Below are positions 1-7,516 of a stretch of DNA of 64,000 bases, piece by piece (the first letter of the stretch is position 1; each line of letters begins with the position of its first letter). The position numbers and the translations under genes were made by a program. Where the stretch lies: the NCBI GenBank assembly GCA_025757745.1, contig CP107217.1:682001-746000 (forward strand), in the 5' to 3' direction. This DNA comes from Coriobacteriaceae bacterium. GTDB lineage: Bacteria > Actinomycetota > Coriobacteriia > Coriobacteriales > Coriobacteriaceae. The notes beneath the pieces were generated by a model that saw only the letters and a program-made list of their open reading frames with translations, searched no databases and was not told where the DNA came from.

Positions 1-175
1 TGACAGGCGCGCTTTCCGTATGATTCGAATAAACGGTTATCTGCTTTTGATGCGCTTCCATGACGGGCTTCTCTCAGTGTTGTGATATCGGCAGCCCCAA
101 TTGTCGCACGCCAGCGTATGCCGGTTGGGCTAGACCAAAGACAATCTCGTGCATCCCCTGCGGACGCATATGGAA

Positions 176-211
176 AACGCCACCGCCGGAGGGGAGCTCG
201 GCGGTGGCGTT
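176..211 (-). terminator. Terminator of the left surface-protein gene
   Basis: A 12-bp perfect inverted repeat (AACGCCACCGCC / GGCGGTGGCGTT) is followed on the minus strand by a short T-rich run. It lies just past the stop codon at 269. Bases 1-175 to its left show no convincing gene or site. Confidence 0.75.
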
Positions 212-268
212 GTTAAACGGTGCTGGGGCTCGGGGCCTTCGCGGGAGCTGCCATGTGCGCAGAGGCGT

Positions 269-2053
269 CTAAGAACGCTTACGGCTCGCCATGGTGCCTG
301 CGGCGATAGCGGCTGTTCCCGCAAGGACGGTTGCCACGATGGCCGCACCCGAGGTGTCGCCGGTTGCCGCGAGCACGCCGGTAGTCTTGGCTTTCGTGGT
401 TGAAGCCGCAACGGCCTTGGTCGGCTTTGAGCCCTCAGGCTTGGGGTTCTGCTTGGACTCCGCGGGCTTGCTTTCTGCGGGCTTGGTCTCGTCGGGCTTG
501 GGGTCTTCCGGCTTGGCTACCTCGGGAGGTGCGATGGTCGTACTTTTGGCGACTGCTTTGATATAGAGGGAGTCGACCGTGGCGTCGCCCGTGCCGATGG
601 CTTGGCCTGCCTCGTAGATGCCGTCACGGAGCTTGCGATAGTCAATGATCTTGCCGCCTTCGGGCGTCTGGATGGCGGCGTTCTCAATCTTGATGGTGCC
701 GATTGTCTTGCCGTCAGCGCTCATGGCACGGGCAAAGATTGCCGCTGTATCTCCTTCGGCCGTTACCTTGCTGCGGATGATCGAGATGACTGCGGGTGTG
801 ACGCCCTCGCTGGTCTGGGCGATGATGCCGATGTTCTCGCCTTGGGGTTCGCGCCTCGTCTCGCCATCTTGGTTTTCGCTGTAGGGGATGGGGCCGTCGC
901 CGTTCTCGACATAGCGGGCTATGGCCTTGACAACGGAGTCGCTGATGTAGATGTGGCCGCCCTTCTCGTTGGGTCGATCGTTTCTGGTGGAGAATGCAGC
1001 CGAAACCTCGCCTTCCGCAAACGCGTCCACGGTGGAGCCGTTCTTGACGACGATGTCGTCCTGGTAGGTGAAGAGGGCGTTGGCGCCACCGTATCTGCCT
1101 TTACTTGCACGGACCGTCACGTTTGCATGATCGAGGGTGATGCCCTTGTGGGCATAGACGCCATATTCAACACCGTTTACGTTGAGGGAGGCGTTTGTGG
1201 CTGCGAGGCTGCCCTTGGCCTCGACGGCAGCGTCTTTCTCGGAGCTTGCCTTGACCTGGCCGCCGTCCGAGATGTTGATATTGCCGCCGCTCCAAAGGGC
1301 CTCACCATCGGCTGAGCTTGCCTCGACCGTCCCGCCACCCTTGATGGTGAGGTTCTTGTCGGCTCCAATACCCTTGTCCTTGGTAGCCCTGGCGGTGACG
1401 GCTCCGCTGTCGTCAATCGTGATATTGCCGTTTGCCCTGATGCCATCCGATGCACCCGTGGCGTTGACGTTGCCCGAACCTTTGATAGCGAGATCACCTC
1501 CGGCATTGATGGCATCAAACCCAGTGCTCGTGGCGTTGACGGATCCGGCTCCGTCGATGTTGATATTACCCGTGGAGAGGATAGCGTCCTCAGTAGATGT
1601 CACGCTGAGCGTGCCGCCCTCGTCGCCTTGGATATTGAGCTCGGCATTCTCGTTAGTGCCATGAGAAACGTTGATGCTTTCGATCCATTCGGCAGTGACG
1701 ATGTTGGTTCCCGAGTAATTCACGTTGAGCTTGCCTGCGGCCTGGATCTCGCCGCCGTTATAGTTGTTGAGCTTCAAGTCGTCGGCGCCGTCCCACGACC
1801 AGGTACCGGCCTCGTCGCTCGCCGCGGTGTTGTACTTGTTGCCGCCGACCTTGACCCATTCCGCTGCGAGCGAGACGCTCGGCATGAGCAGCGAGCTCAC
1901 CGTGAGCGCGCACACGGCGCCCGCGACGATGCGGCGCGTCACGCGGCGCCAGCTGCCGTGCGCGAGTCCTATGCGATGGCGAACGTCGGGTTCGGCAACA
2001 TGGGTTCCGGCGGTAGTGTCATTGCGTTTGGGGGTCGTGAACAAGGCTGCCAT
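269..2053 (-). CDS. Sortase-anchored beta-helix surface protein (left paralogue)
   Basis: About 594 residues. The start is set at the ATG (2051-2053) preceded by CGGGAG; upstream in-frame codons lack a ribosome site. A basic segment (RRVTRR) and hydrophobic core ending near VSLAAEW look like a signal peptide. The middle holds many short repeats of the type GDLAIKGSGNVNATG and GNITIDDSGAVTA, typical of the right-handed beta-helix, Cthe_2159-like carbohydrate-binding proteins (DUF4353 type). A Pro/Lys/Glu-rich spacer of PKPE/ETKPAESKP repeats leads to LAATGD, a hydrophobic stretch and RKRS, i.e. an LAXTG sorting signal of the class E sortase type. The likely role is a wall-attached adhesin or glycan-binding protein; the ligand is unknown. 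Tandem paralogue of the gene at 2325-4091. Confidence 0.8.
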   Translation of the reverse strand: MAALFTTPKRNDTTAGTHVAEPDVRHRIGLAHGSWRRVTRRIVAGAVCALTVSSLLMPSVSLAAEWVKVGGNKYNTAASDEAGTWSWDGADDLKLNNYNGGEIQAAGKLNVNYSGTNIVTAEWIESINVSHGTNENAELNIQGDEGGTLSVTSTEDAILSTGNINIDGAGSVNATSTGFDAINAGGDLAIKGSGNVNATGASDGIRANGNITIDDSGAVTARATKDKGIGADKNLTIKGGGTVEASSADGEALWSGGNINISDGGQVKASSEKDAAVEAKGSLAATNASLNVNGVEYGVYAHKGITLDHANVTVRASKGRYGGANALFTYQDDIVVKNGSTVDAFAEGEVSAAFSTRNDRPNEKGGHIYISDSVVKAIARYVENGDGPIPYSENQDGETRREPQGENIGIIAQTSEGVTPAVISIIRSKVTAEGDTAAIFARAMSADGKTIGTIKIENAAIQTPEGGKIIDYRKLRDGIYEAGQAIGTGDATVDSLYIKAVAKSTTIAPPEVAKPEDPKPDETKPAESKPAESKQNPKPEGSKPTKAVAASTTKAKTTGVLAATGDTSGAAIVATVLAGTAAIAAGTMASRKRS

Positions 2054-2191
2054 GGTTGCTCCCGTTCTCATAGGGCCTATACGACTAGATTCAGCGTATC
2101 TGCTGGATGTTGCCGGCGGTAGTGCCGTTTGGAGGGCAAAATGGCCAAAATTGGGGAGAAATAGGCCGCACGCCGGCGCAGGGACCGGCGC

Positions 2192-2231
2192 TAAAAGAAA
2201 AGCGCGGGGCCGCATGGCGACTCCGCGCTTT
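2192..2231 (-). terminator. Duplicated permease terminator
   Basis: On the minus strand an AAGCGCGG.. / ..CCCGCGCTT stem is followed by TTTTCTTTT. It is the copied counterpart of the terminator at 4232-4271. Here it sits between the two surface-protein genes and probably separates their transcription. Confidence 0.7.
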
Positions 2232-2257
2232 ATTGTTCAGCTTTTGCAGCCTTGCCC

Positions 2258-2302
2258 TTACGCTACGAAGAAGTAGACGAGGAAGGCAAGGGCCGCGATC
2301 CA
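2258..2302 (-). pseudogene. 3' remnant of the purine permease gene
   Basis: These 45 bases encode WIAALAFLVYFFVA followed by TAA, identical in protein sequence to the last 14 residues of the permease at 4299-5612. The visible base differences within the 14 sense codons are synonymous (for example GCA to GCG, TTT to TTC). The remnant marks the right edge of the left duplication unit. It has no start codon and is not a gene in its own right. Confidence 0.8.
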
Positions 2303-2324
2303 CCCGTCCCGTGCGAAAAAGTGT

Positions 2325-4091
2325 TTACGAGCGCTTGCGGCTCACCACGGCGCCCGCGGCGATGGCGGCTGTTCCCGCAAGGGCGGCTGCCACGATGGCT
2401 GCGCTCGAGGCGTCGCCGGTTGCTGCGAGTTTGCCGGCGATCTTGGCTCCCGTGGCTGCAACTGCAACGGTCTTGGTCGTCTTCGTGCCCTCGGACTTGG
2501 AACCCTCGGGCTTGGTCTCGCCGGGCTTCTCCTCGGGTTTGATCTCCTCGGGAGGCGCGATGACCGTGCTCTTGGCGACAGCTTCGTTATAGGGGGAGTC
2601 GATCACAGCGTTGCCCGTGCCGATGGTTTGACCCACCACGTAGAAGATGCCGTCATCGAGTTCTTCCTTGTTGCGATAGCCAATGATCTTGCCGCCTGTG
2701 GGCGTCTGGATGGGAGCGCCTTCGATCTCGATGGTGCCGATTGTCTCGCCGTCCGCGCTCACGGCAAGGGCGAAGATTGCCGCCGTGTCTCCCTCAGCTG
2801 TGACCTTACTGCGGACAATCGAGATGGTCGCGGGCGTGATGCCCTCCTTGGTCCGGGCAAAGATGCCGATGTTCACGCCCCTATGCTCGGGAATGACCGC
2901 GCCGCTTTGGTCGTTGCTGTAGTGATCGGGGCCGTCGCTACCGGACTCGACATAGCGGGCTATAGCCTTGACAACGGAGTCACTAATGTAGATGTGACCA
3001 CCCGCTTCGTTGGGGTAGTAGTTTCTGGTGGAGATTGCGGTCGAGAACTGGCCTTCTGCGAACGCATCCACGATCGAGCCGTTCTTGATGACGATGTCGT
3101 CCTCGTCGGTGAAGAGGGCGCTGGCTTCATCGTTCCCTGCGCTTGCACGGACCGTTACGGTTGCGCCATCGAACGTGATGCCCTTGTAGACATAGATGCC
3201 ATACCCAACGCCACTTGCGTTGAGGGAAGCGTTCGTGACCGTGAGGCTGTTTTTACCGTCGATGGCGGCGTCTTCCTCGGAGCTTGCCTTGACCTGGCTG
3301 CCACCCGAGATCTCGATGTTGCCGTCGGCCCAAATCGCATTGTCTTTGATAGAGCTTGCCTCTACCTTGCCGCCGCCCTTTATGATGAGGTTCTCGTTAG
3401 CATCGATACCCTGATCCTCGGTGGCCTTGGCGGTGACGGTTCCGCTGTTGTCGATCGTGATGTTGCCGTCGGCCCTGATGCCATCCGAATCGCCCGTGGC
3501 GTTAACGTTTCCCGAGCCCTTGATGGTGACATCGCCCCCGGCATCGATGGCATCGTGCTCGGTGCTCGTGGCGTTGACAGTGCCAGCGCCGTCGATGTTG
3601 ATGCTGCCGACGGAAGTGATGGCGTCACGAGAAGATGTCACGTTGAGCGTGCTGGACGCGTCGCCCTGAATATTAAGCTCGGCGTTCTCGTTCGCGCCAT
3701 CCTTAACCTTGATGCCGCGGCCGTCGCCGTTAGTGACGATGTTGTCGCCCTCGTAGCTCACGTTGAGCTTGCCCGCTGCCTCGATCGCGCCGCCGTTATA
3801 GCCGTTGAGCTTCATATCGTCGGCGCCGTCCCAGGCCCAGGTGCCGGCCTCGTCGCCTGCTGCAGTGTTGTACTGAGTGCCGCCGACGTTGACCCACTCG
3901 GCCGCGAGCGAGACGCTCGGCATGAGCAGCGAGCTCACCGTAAGCGCGCATACGGCGCCTACAACGATGCGGCGCGTCACGCGGCGCCAGCTGCCGTGTG
4001 CGAGCAGCGTGCGACGGCGCACGTCGGGCTCGACAAAATGGGCTCCAGAGGTTTTGTCATTGCGCTTGGGGGTCGTGAACAAGGCGGCCAT
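2325..4091 (-). CDS. Sortase-anchored beta-helix surface protein (right paralogue)
   Basis: About 588 residues, clearly paralogous to 269-2053 over its full length. The start is the ATG at 4089-4091 with GGGAGTAACC upstream. The signal region (RRVTRRIV, then a hydrophobic core to VSLAAEW) and first repeats are nearly identical to the neighbour. Differences concentrate in the middle of the beta-helix, for example SSTLNVTSSRDAI against GGTLSVTSTEDAI. The tail has a shorter Pro/Lys/Glu spacer, then LAATGD, a hydrophobic helix and RKRS: an LAXTG-type sorting signal. Expected at the cell wall with a carbohydrate-binding or adhesive role. No sortase gene is in the window, so a housekeeping class E enzyme elsewhere would have to attach it. 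Confidence 0.8.
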   Translation of the reverse strand: MAALFTTPKRNDKTSGAHFVEPDVRRRTLLAHGSWRRVTRRIVVGAVCALTVSSLLMPSVSLAAEWVNVGGTQYNTAAGDEAGTWAWDGADDMKLNGYNGGAIEAAGKLNVSYEGDNIVTNGDGRGIKVKDGANENAELNIQGDASSTLNVTSSRDAITSVGSINIDGAGTVNATSTEHDAIDAGGDVTIKGSGNVNATGDSDGIRADGNITIDNSGTVTAKATEDQGIDANENLIIKGGGKVEASSIKDNAIWADGNIEISGGSQVKASSEEDAAIDGKNSLTVTNASLNASGVGYGIYVYKGITFDGATVTVRASAGNDEASALFTDEDDIVIKNGSIVDAFAEGQFSTAISTRNYYPNEAGGHIYISDSVVKAIARYVESGSDGPDHYSNDQSGAVIPEHRGVNIGIFARTKEGITPATISIVRSKVTAEGDTAAIFALAVSADGETIGTIEIEGAPIQTPTGGKIIGYRNKEELDDGIFYVVGQTIGTGNAVIDSPYNEAVAKSTVIAPPEEIKPEEKPGETKPEGSKSEGTKTTKTVAVAATGAKIAGKLAATGDASSAAIVAAALAGTAAIAAGAVVSRKRS

Positions 4092-4231
4092 GGTTACTCC
4101 CATCCTCATAGGGCCTATGCGATTACGCCCAGCATATCTGCAGGATGAAGCCGGCGGTAGTGCCGTTTGGAGGGCAAAATGTCCAAAACTTGGGAAGCAA
4201 TACATCGCGCGTCCGTGCGTTGCCTGGCTTT

Positions 4232-4271
4232 AAAAGAAAAGCGCGGAGCCGCTCGATGCGACTCCGCGCTT
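4232..4271 (-). terminator. Terminator of the purine permease gene
   Basis: On the minus strand an AAAGCGCGGAGT... / ...GGCTCCGCGCTTT stem is followed by TCTTTTA. It lies 28 bases past the permease stop codon. Confidence 0.8.
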
Positions 4272-4298
4272 TGGTGTTCTGCTTTGGCAGCTTTGCCG

Positions 4299-5612
4299 CT
4301 ACGCTACAAAGAAGTAGACGAGGAAGGCAAGGGCTGCGATCCACATGAGCGGCTTGATCTTGGAGGCCTCGCCCTTAAAGAGCGCGACGATCACGTAGGC
4401 GATAAAGCCCAGGCCGATTCCGGCAGAGATGGAGTAGGTGAAGGGCACGCCGGCGACAATCATGAACGCCGGGAAACCCTGCGACACGTCGGACCAGTCG
4501 ATCTCGGAGGCCTCGCTCATCATGAGGTAGCCGACGTAGACCAGAGCACCGCAGGTGGCGGCACTGGAAACGATGGTGACGATGGGGGAGAAGAACGCGG
4601 CGAGAATGAACAGCACGCCGGTGGTGACGGAGGTGAGGCCCGTGCGGCCACCGTCGGCAGCGCCAGAGGTGGACTCGACGAAGGTGGTGATGGAGGAGAC
4701 GCCCATAAAGCCACCGGCAGCAGCGGCCACGGAGTCGACGACCAGGATGGGGCGGATGTCCTCGACATTGCCGTCCTCGGTCAAGAACTCGCCCTGCTTG
4801 GCGACGGCCATCGCGGTGCCCATGGTGTCGAAGAAGTCGCTCATGAGCAGCGAGAAGGCAACGACGAGCAGCATCGGGTCGGTCAGAACCTTCACGATGG
4901 CCATGTTGCCATCGGCGGTGCTGGCAAACGGGGCGCCAAAGGTCGAGAAGTCGAGCGGTGCGATGAGACCCTCGGGCGCATGGGTGACGCCCAGCGGGAT
5001 ACCGGCGATAACGGCGACGATGATGCCGATGAGCAGCGAGCCCGGCACGTTGCGGGAAGCCAGGGCAACCGTCACGATGATGGAGATGATGCCGACGATA
5101 AAGGTGGGGGAGGCGATGTCGCCCAGGCCGACGAGCGTACCGGCGCCAGCGGTGATGATGCCGGCGTCGCACAGGCCGATCATGGCGATGAACAGGCCCA
5201 AGCCAACCGAGATGGCGTGGCGCAGGACCACGGGGATGGCGTCCATAATGGCCTCGCGCAGGCCGCACAGGACGAGCAGCAAGATGACGATACCCTCGAG
5301 GAAGATAACGCTCATGGCAACGTGCCAGTCGCCGCCGCACATGGTGGTGGCGATGCCCGCGATCATGGCGTTGATGCCCAGGCCCGACGCGCAGGCGAGC
5401 GGGCGGTTGGCGAAGATACCCATGCAGATGGTCATGATGCCGGCGCCCAGGCAGGTGGCGCAGGCGAGCGCTCCCGCATCGATGCCGGCGCCCGAGAGCA
5501 CCGCGGGGTTGACGGCAATGATGTAGGCCATTGCCAGGAACGTTGTCAGTCCAGCGCGAAGTTCGGTCCCGATTGTGGACTTGCGCTCACTGACGTGAAA
5601 AAGTTCGTCCAT
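4299..5612 (-). CDS. NCS2/AzgA-type purine (hypoxanthine/guanine) permease
   Basis: About 437 residues. The start is set at the ATG (5610-5612) behind AAGGAAAGGGT; an upstream in-frame start would add a non-conserved tail. The N-terminal run TTFLAMAYIIAVNPAVLS is the hallmark of AzgA-branch NCS2 permeases (PbuG/PbuO-like). The rest is a string of 11-13 hydrophobic segments, including GLGINAMIA and the NCS2-like SFFDTMGT region (LMSDFFDTMGTAMAV). The expected function is proton-coupled uptake of hypoxanthine, guanine or adenine; the exact purine cannot be read from sequence. No purine riboswitch is visible in the 5' region. Its 3' end was duplicated into the neighbouring surface-protein locus. 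Confidence 0.88.
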   Translation of the reverse strand: MDELFHVSERKSTIGTELRAGLTTFLAMAYIIAVNPAVLSGAGIDAGALACATCLGAGIMTICMGIFANRPLACASGLGINAMIAGIATTMCGGDWHVAMSVIFLEGIVILLLVLCGLREAIMDAIPVVLRHAISVGLGLFIAMIGLCDAGIITAGAGTLVGLGDIASPTFIVGIISIIVTVALASRNVPGSLLIGIIVAVIAGIPLGVTHAPEGLIAPLDFSTFGAPFASTADGNMAIVKVLTDPMLLVVAFSLLMSDFFDTMGTAMAVAKQGEFLTEDGNVEDIRPILVVDSVAAAAGGFMGVSSITTFVESTSGAADGGRTGLTSVTTGVLFILAAFFSPIVTIVSSAATCGALVYVGYLMMSEASEIDWSDVSQGFPAFMIVAGVPFTYSISAGIGLGFIAYVIVALFKGEASKIKPLMWIAALAFLVYFFVA

Positions 5613-5805
5613 GCATACCCTTTCCTTGTTCGGCCCCGAGTTTAGGCCGATTGACACGAACGTTCTCACTATAGCCCCTTTACGACGCTGTTGTTCCTCG
5701 CATGTTGATGTTCGGCGCTTTGTAGCAGACGGACGGTATTTTTCGCATGAAAATGTGTGGGTACCGTATACTTAAGCAGTTACAACGACCCCTATGGAGG
5801 AACGT

Positions 5806-6225
5806 ATGATTAAAGAGCTCTGCCACGACGAGGCTATCCTGTCCCAGCGTTGCGAGGTTGCGACTGTCGAGGACGAGTCGGTCGCACAGGACCTGATCGA
5901 TACCATCAAGTCGCTCGAGGACGCCGGCTGCCTTGCCGCCAACCAGATTGGCGTTACCAAGAAGGCCTGCGTCTACCTGGACGACGCCGGCGAGCCCCAC
6001 GTGCTCTACAACCCCCGTCTGGTGTTTGGCCTGGGCGCCAGCAAGATGGAGGAGAGCTGCCTGACGCACGACGAGATCACCAAGTCCACGCGCTACATCA
6101 AGTGCAAGGTCGCTTATGACGTGATCGTAGACGGCAAGATGCGCGAGCGCAAGCAGGACTTCGTCGGCTTCGAGGCTCAAATGATTCAACACATGATTGA
6201 TCACTGTCTAGGAAAGTTGGTCTAA
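5806..6225 (+). CDS. Peptide deformylase-like protein with altered active site
   Basis: 139 residues from the ATG behind GGAGGAACGT. The fold motifs of polypeptide deformylase are present: GCLAANQIG (motif 1, about residues 41-49), EESCLT (motif 2, Cys85) and QHMIDH (motif 3, His129 and His133). The three metal ligands (Cys85, His129, His133) are kept. The catalytic glutamate of HExxH is Met130, and motif 2 has EES in place of EGC. Deformylase activity on formyl-Met is therefore doubtful; it may bind metal without catalysis, or act on something else. A second deformylase with intact HEIDH lies at 13749-14159. Its stop codon is inside a long hairpin. Confidence 0.8.
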   Translation: MIKELCHDEAILSQRCEVATVEDESVAQDLIDTIKSLEDAGCLAANQIGVTKKACVYLDDAGEPHVLYNPRLVFGLGASKMEESCLTHDEITKSTRYIKCKVAYDVIVDGKMRERKQDFVGFEAQMIQHMIDHCLGKLV

Positions 6226-6327
6226 GGGGACCAAAGCACCGCACCTTGCCGCTCAATCGTCGCTCGCGTACCTTAAGTACGCTTCGCTCCTCTTTCGTGG
6301 CAATCTGCGGCACTTTGACCCCTTAGA
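6221..6327. repeat. Long hairpin element A
   Basis: An imperfect 107-base hairpin. The outer stem is TCTAAGGGG / CCCCTTAGA, then AAAG/CTTT, CGCA..TGCG, and a GCACCTTGCC / GGCAATCTGC pair with a 2-base internal loop. At the tip is GCGTAC/GTACGC. The stop codon of the deformylase-like gene is inside the outer stem. It shares the internal-loop motif with elements B and C (16884-16983, 13526-13717). Confidence 0.65.
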
Positions 6328-6372
6328 CGACCTGCGGGGTTAACTTGGTTGAGTTTATCCTGCTTGAATAGT

Positions 6373-6412
6373 CCGGGCGTGACATTGTTGTCATGTCCGG
6401 GCTTTTGTGTTT
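6373..6412 (+). terminator. Terminator upstream of bsh
   Basis: A 12-bp stem (CCGGGCGTGACA / TGTCATGTCCGG, two G-U pairs) with a TTGT loop, followed by GCTTTTGTGTTT. It would end transcription from the deformylase-like gene before the bile salt hydrolase gene. Confidence 0.7.
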
Positions 6413-6469
6413 AGCGCCTCTTTGTTTGGTGACAATAACCTTAGCAAGAACGTAAAGCTGGGAGGCGCT

Positions 6470-7435
6470 ATGTGTACGAGCATTCGATTTACCGATAATT
6501 CTGGCCACATGTATCTGGGCCGCAACCTCGACTGGAGCTTTGACTACGGCCAACAGGTTCGCGTGATGCCGCGCGGGTTTCACATTCCGTATTCGTTTAT
6601 CGACGACGCGACAGCGGCACACGCGGTGATCGGTATGTGCATCGATTACAAGAATTACCCTATGTTCTTCGACTGCGGCAACGATGCGGGCCTCGCCGTG
6701 GCGGGTCTCAATTTCCCGGGTTATGCCGAGTATGCCGAGGACCCTGTCGACGGCAAGACCAATATCGCGGCCTATGAGTTTCCCCTGTGGGTGGCAGCGA
6801 CGTTCTCGACGGTCGACGAGGTCGAGGCTGCGCTGCGCGATACGGTGATTGTCGCCAAATCTGCAGGAGAGGGGCTGGGCGTGTCGCTGCTCCATTGGAT
6901 TATCGGCGACAGCCAGCGTAGCATCGTGGTCGAGATGATGGCTGACGGCCTGCATGTATACGACGATCCGGTCGACACCCTTGCCAACCAGCCGACCTTC
7001 CCGTGGCACATGGAAAACCTGCGCACCTATATCACCGCCACAAGCGATTTTCCGCAGACGGCGACATGGCGTGGCGCCGAGCTTAAGCCCTATGGAGCCG
7101 GTGCCGGCATGCGCGGCATTCCGGGCGATTGCTATTCGCCGAGCCGTTTTGTAAAGGCGGCGTACCTCAATGCCAATTACCCGCAAAAGGAGAGCGAGAC
7201 CGAAAACGTCGTTCGCATGTTCCGCTCGCTCGAGGGCGTGGTGATGATCGAGGGAGCGTCCAGGATGGGCGATGGCAAGTTCGAGAAGACTATCTACACC
7301 GGATGCTTTAGCGCGCGCACGGGCAATTATTACTACGCGATGTATGGGGATCCGTCGATTCGCTACGTGAGCCTGATGGATGCCGAGGGCGCGAGCCCCG
7401 ATAGGCTCGTGGTTCCCGAGCCGCGCCGTTCGTAG
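6470..7435 (+). CDS. bsh: Bile salt hydrolase (choloylglycine hydrolase family)
   Basis: 321 residues, the usual length for the family. The ATG behind GGGAGGCGCT puts Cys at position 2, which becomes the N-terminal nucleophile once Met is removed, as required for this Ntn-hydrolase family. Visible catalytic or substrate residues are Cys2, Arg18 (GRNLDW), Asp21, Asn81 (GLNFPG), Asn173 (LANQPTF) and Arg226 (SPSRF). It should deconjugate glycine- or taurine-conjugated bile acids in the cytoplasm. Penicillin V acylases share most motifs, so the substrate is inferred from family similarity and probable gut origin. It has its own terminators on both sides and appears monocistronic. Confidence 0.85.
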   Translation: MCTSIRFTDNSGHMYLGRNLDWSFDYGQQVRVMPRGFHIPYSFIDDATAAHAVIGMCIDYKNYPMFFDCGNDAGLAVAGLNFPGYAEYAEDPVDGKTNIAAYEFPLWVAATFSTVDEVEAALRDTVIVAKSAGEGLGVSLLHWIIGDSQRSIVVEMMADGLHVYDDPVDTLANQPTFPWHMENLRTYITATSDFPQTATWRGAELKPYGAGAGMRGIPGDCYSPSRFVKAAYLNANYPQKESETENVVRMFRSLEGVVMIEGASRMGDGKFEKTIYTGCFSARTGNYYYAMYGDPSIRYVSLMDAEGASPDRLVVPEPRRS

Positions 7436-7458
7436 CTCACTGGTCCGTTGCGACATAA

Positions 7459-7494
7459 AACGGCCTCGCACCTCTTATGAGATGCGAGGCCGTT
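7459..7494. terminator. Bidirectional terminator between bsh and kup
   Basis: A perfect 12-bp inverted repeat (AACGGCCTCGCA / TGCGAGGCCGTT) lies between two convergent genes. Confidence 0.75.
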
Positions 7495-7516
7495 GTCGTC
7501 AATGGCTGGTGGCGTG

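Larger units (their letters stand above)
261..2303. repeat. Left copy of a 2-kb tandem duplication
   Basis: This block matches 2317-4344 in order: the last codons of the purine permease, its terminator, the intergenic leader and an entire surface-protein gene. The match stops at the permease bases GATCCAC on the right (2303 versus 4344) and just past the stop codons on the left. The two blocks are directly adjacent, so the simplest explanation is a tandem duplication followed by divergence. Confidence 0.85.
2317..4344. repeat. Right copy of the 2-kb tandem duplication
   Basis: Counterpart of 261-2303. It still carries the genuine 3' end of the permease gene, so this is probably the ancestral arrangement. 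The gap between the copies is only about 13 bases. Confidence 0.85.

Noticed and set aside
60..272. Short open frames at the left edge
   Set aside because: They overlap the terminator at 176-211 and lack ribosome sites or recognisable content.
4167..5645. Long open frame on the plus strand opposite the purine permease
   Set aside because: Low-complexity Gly/Asp/Ala/His-rich translation typical of the antisense of a GC-rich membrane-protein gene; the minus-strand product is a clear family member.
5613..5805. Purine riboswitch before the permease gene
   Set aside because: The upstream bases show no conserved purine-aptamer core or three-way junction.
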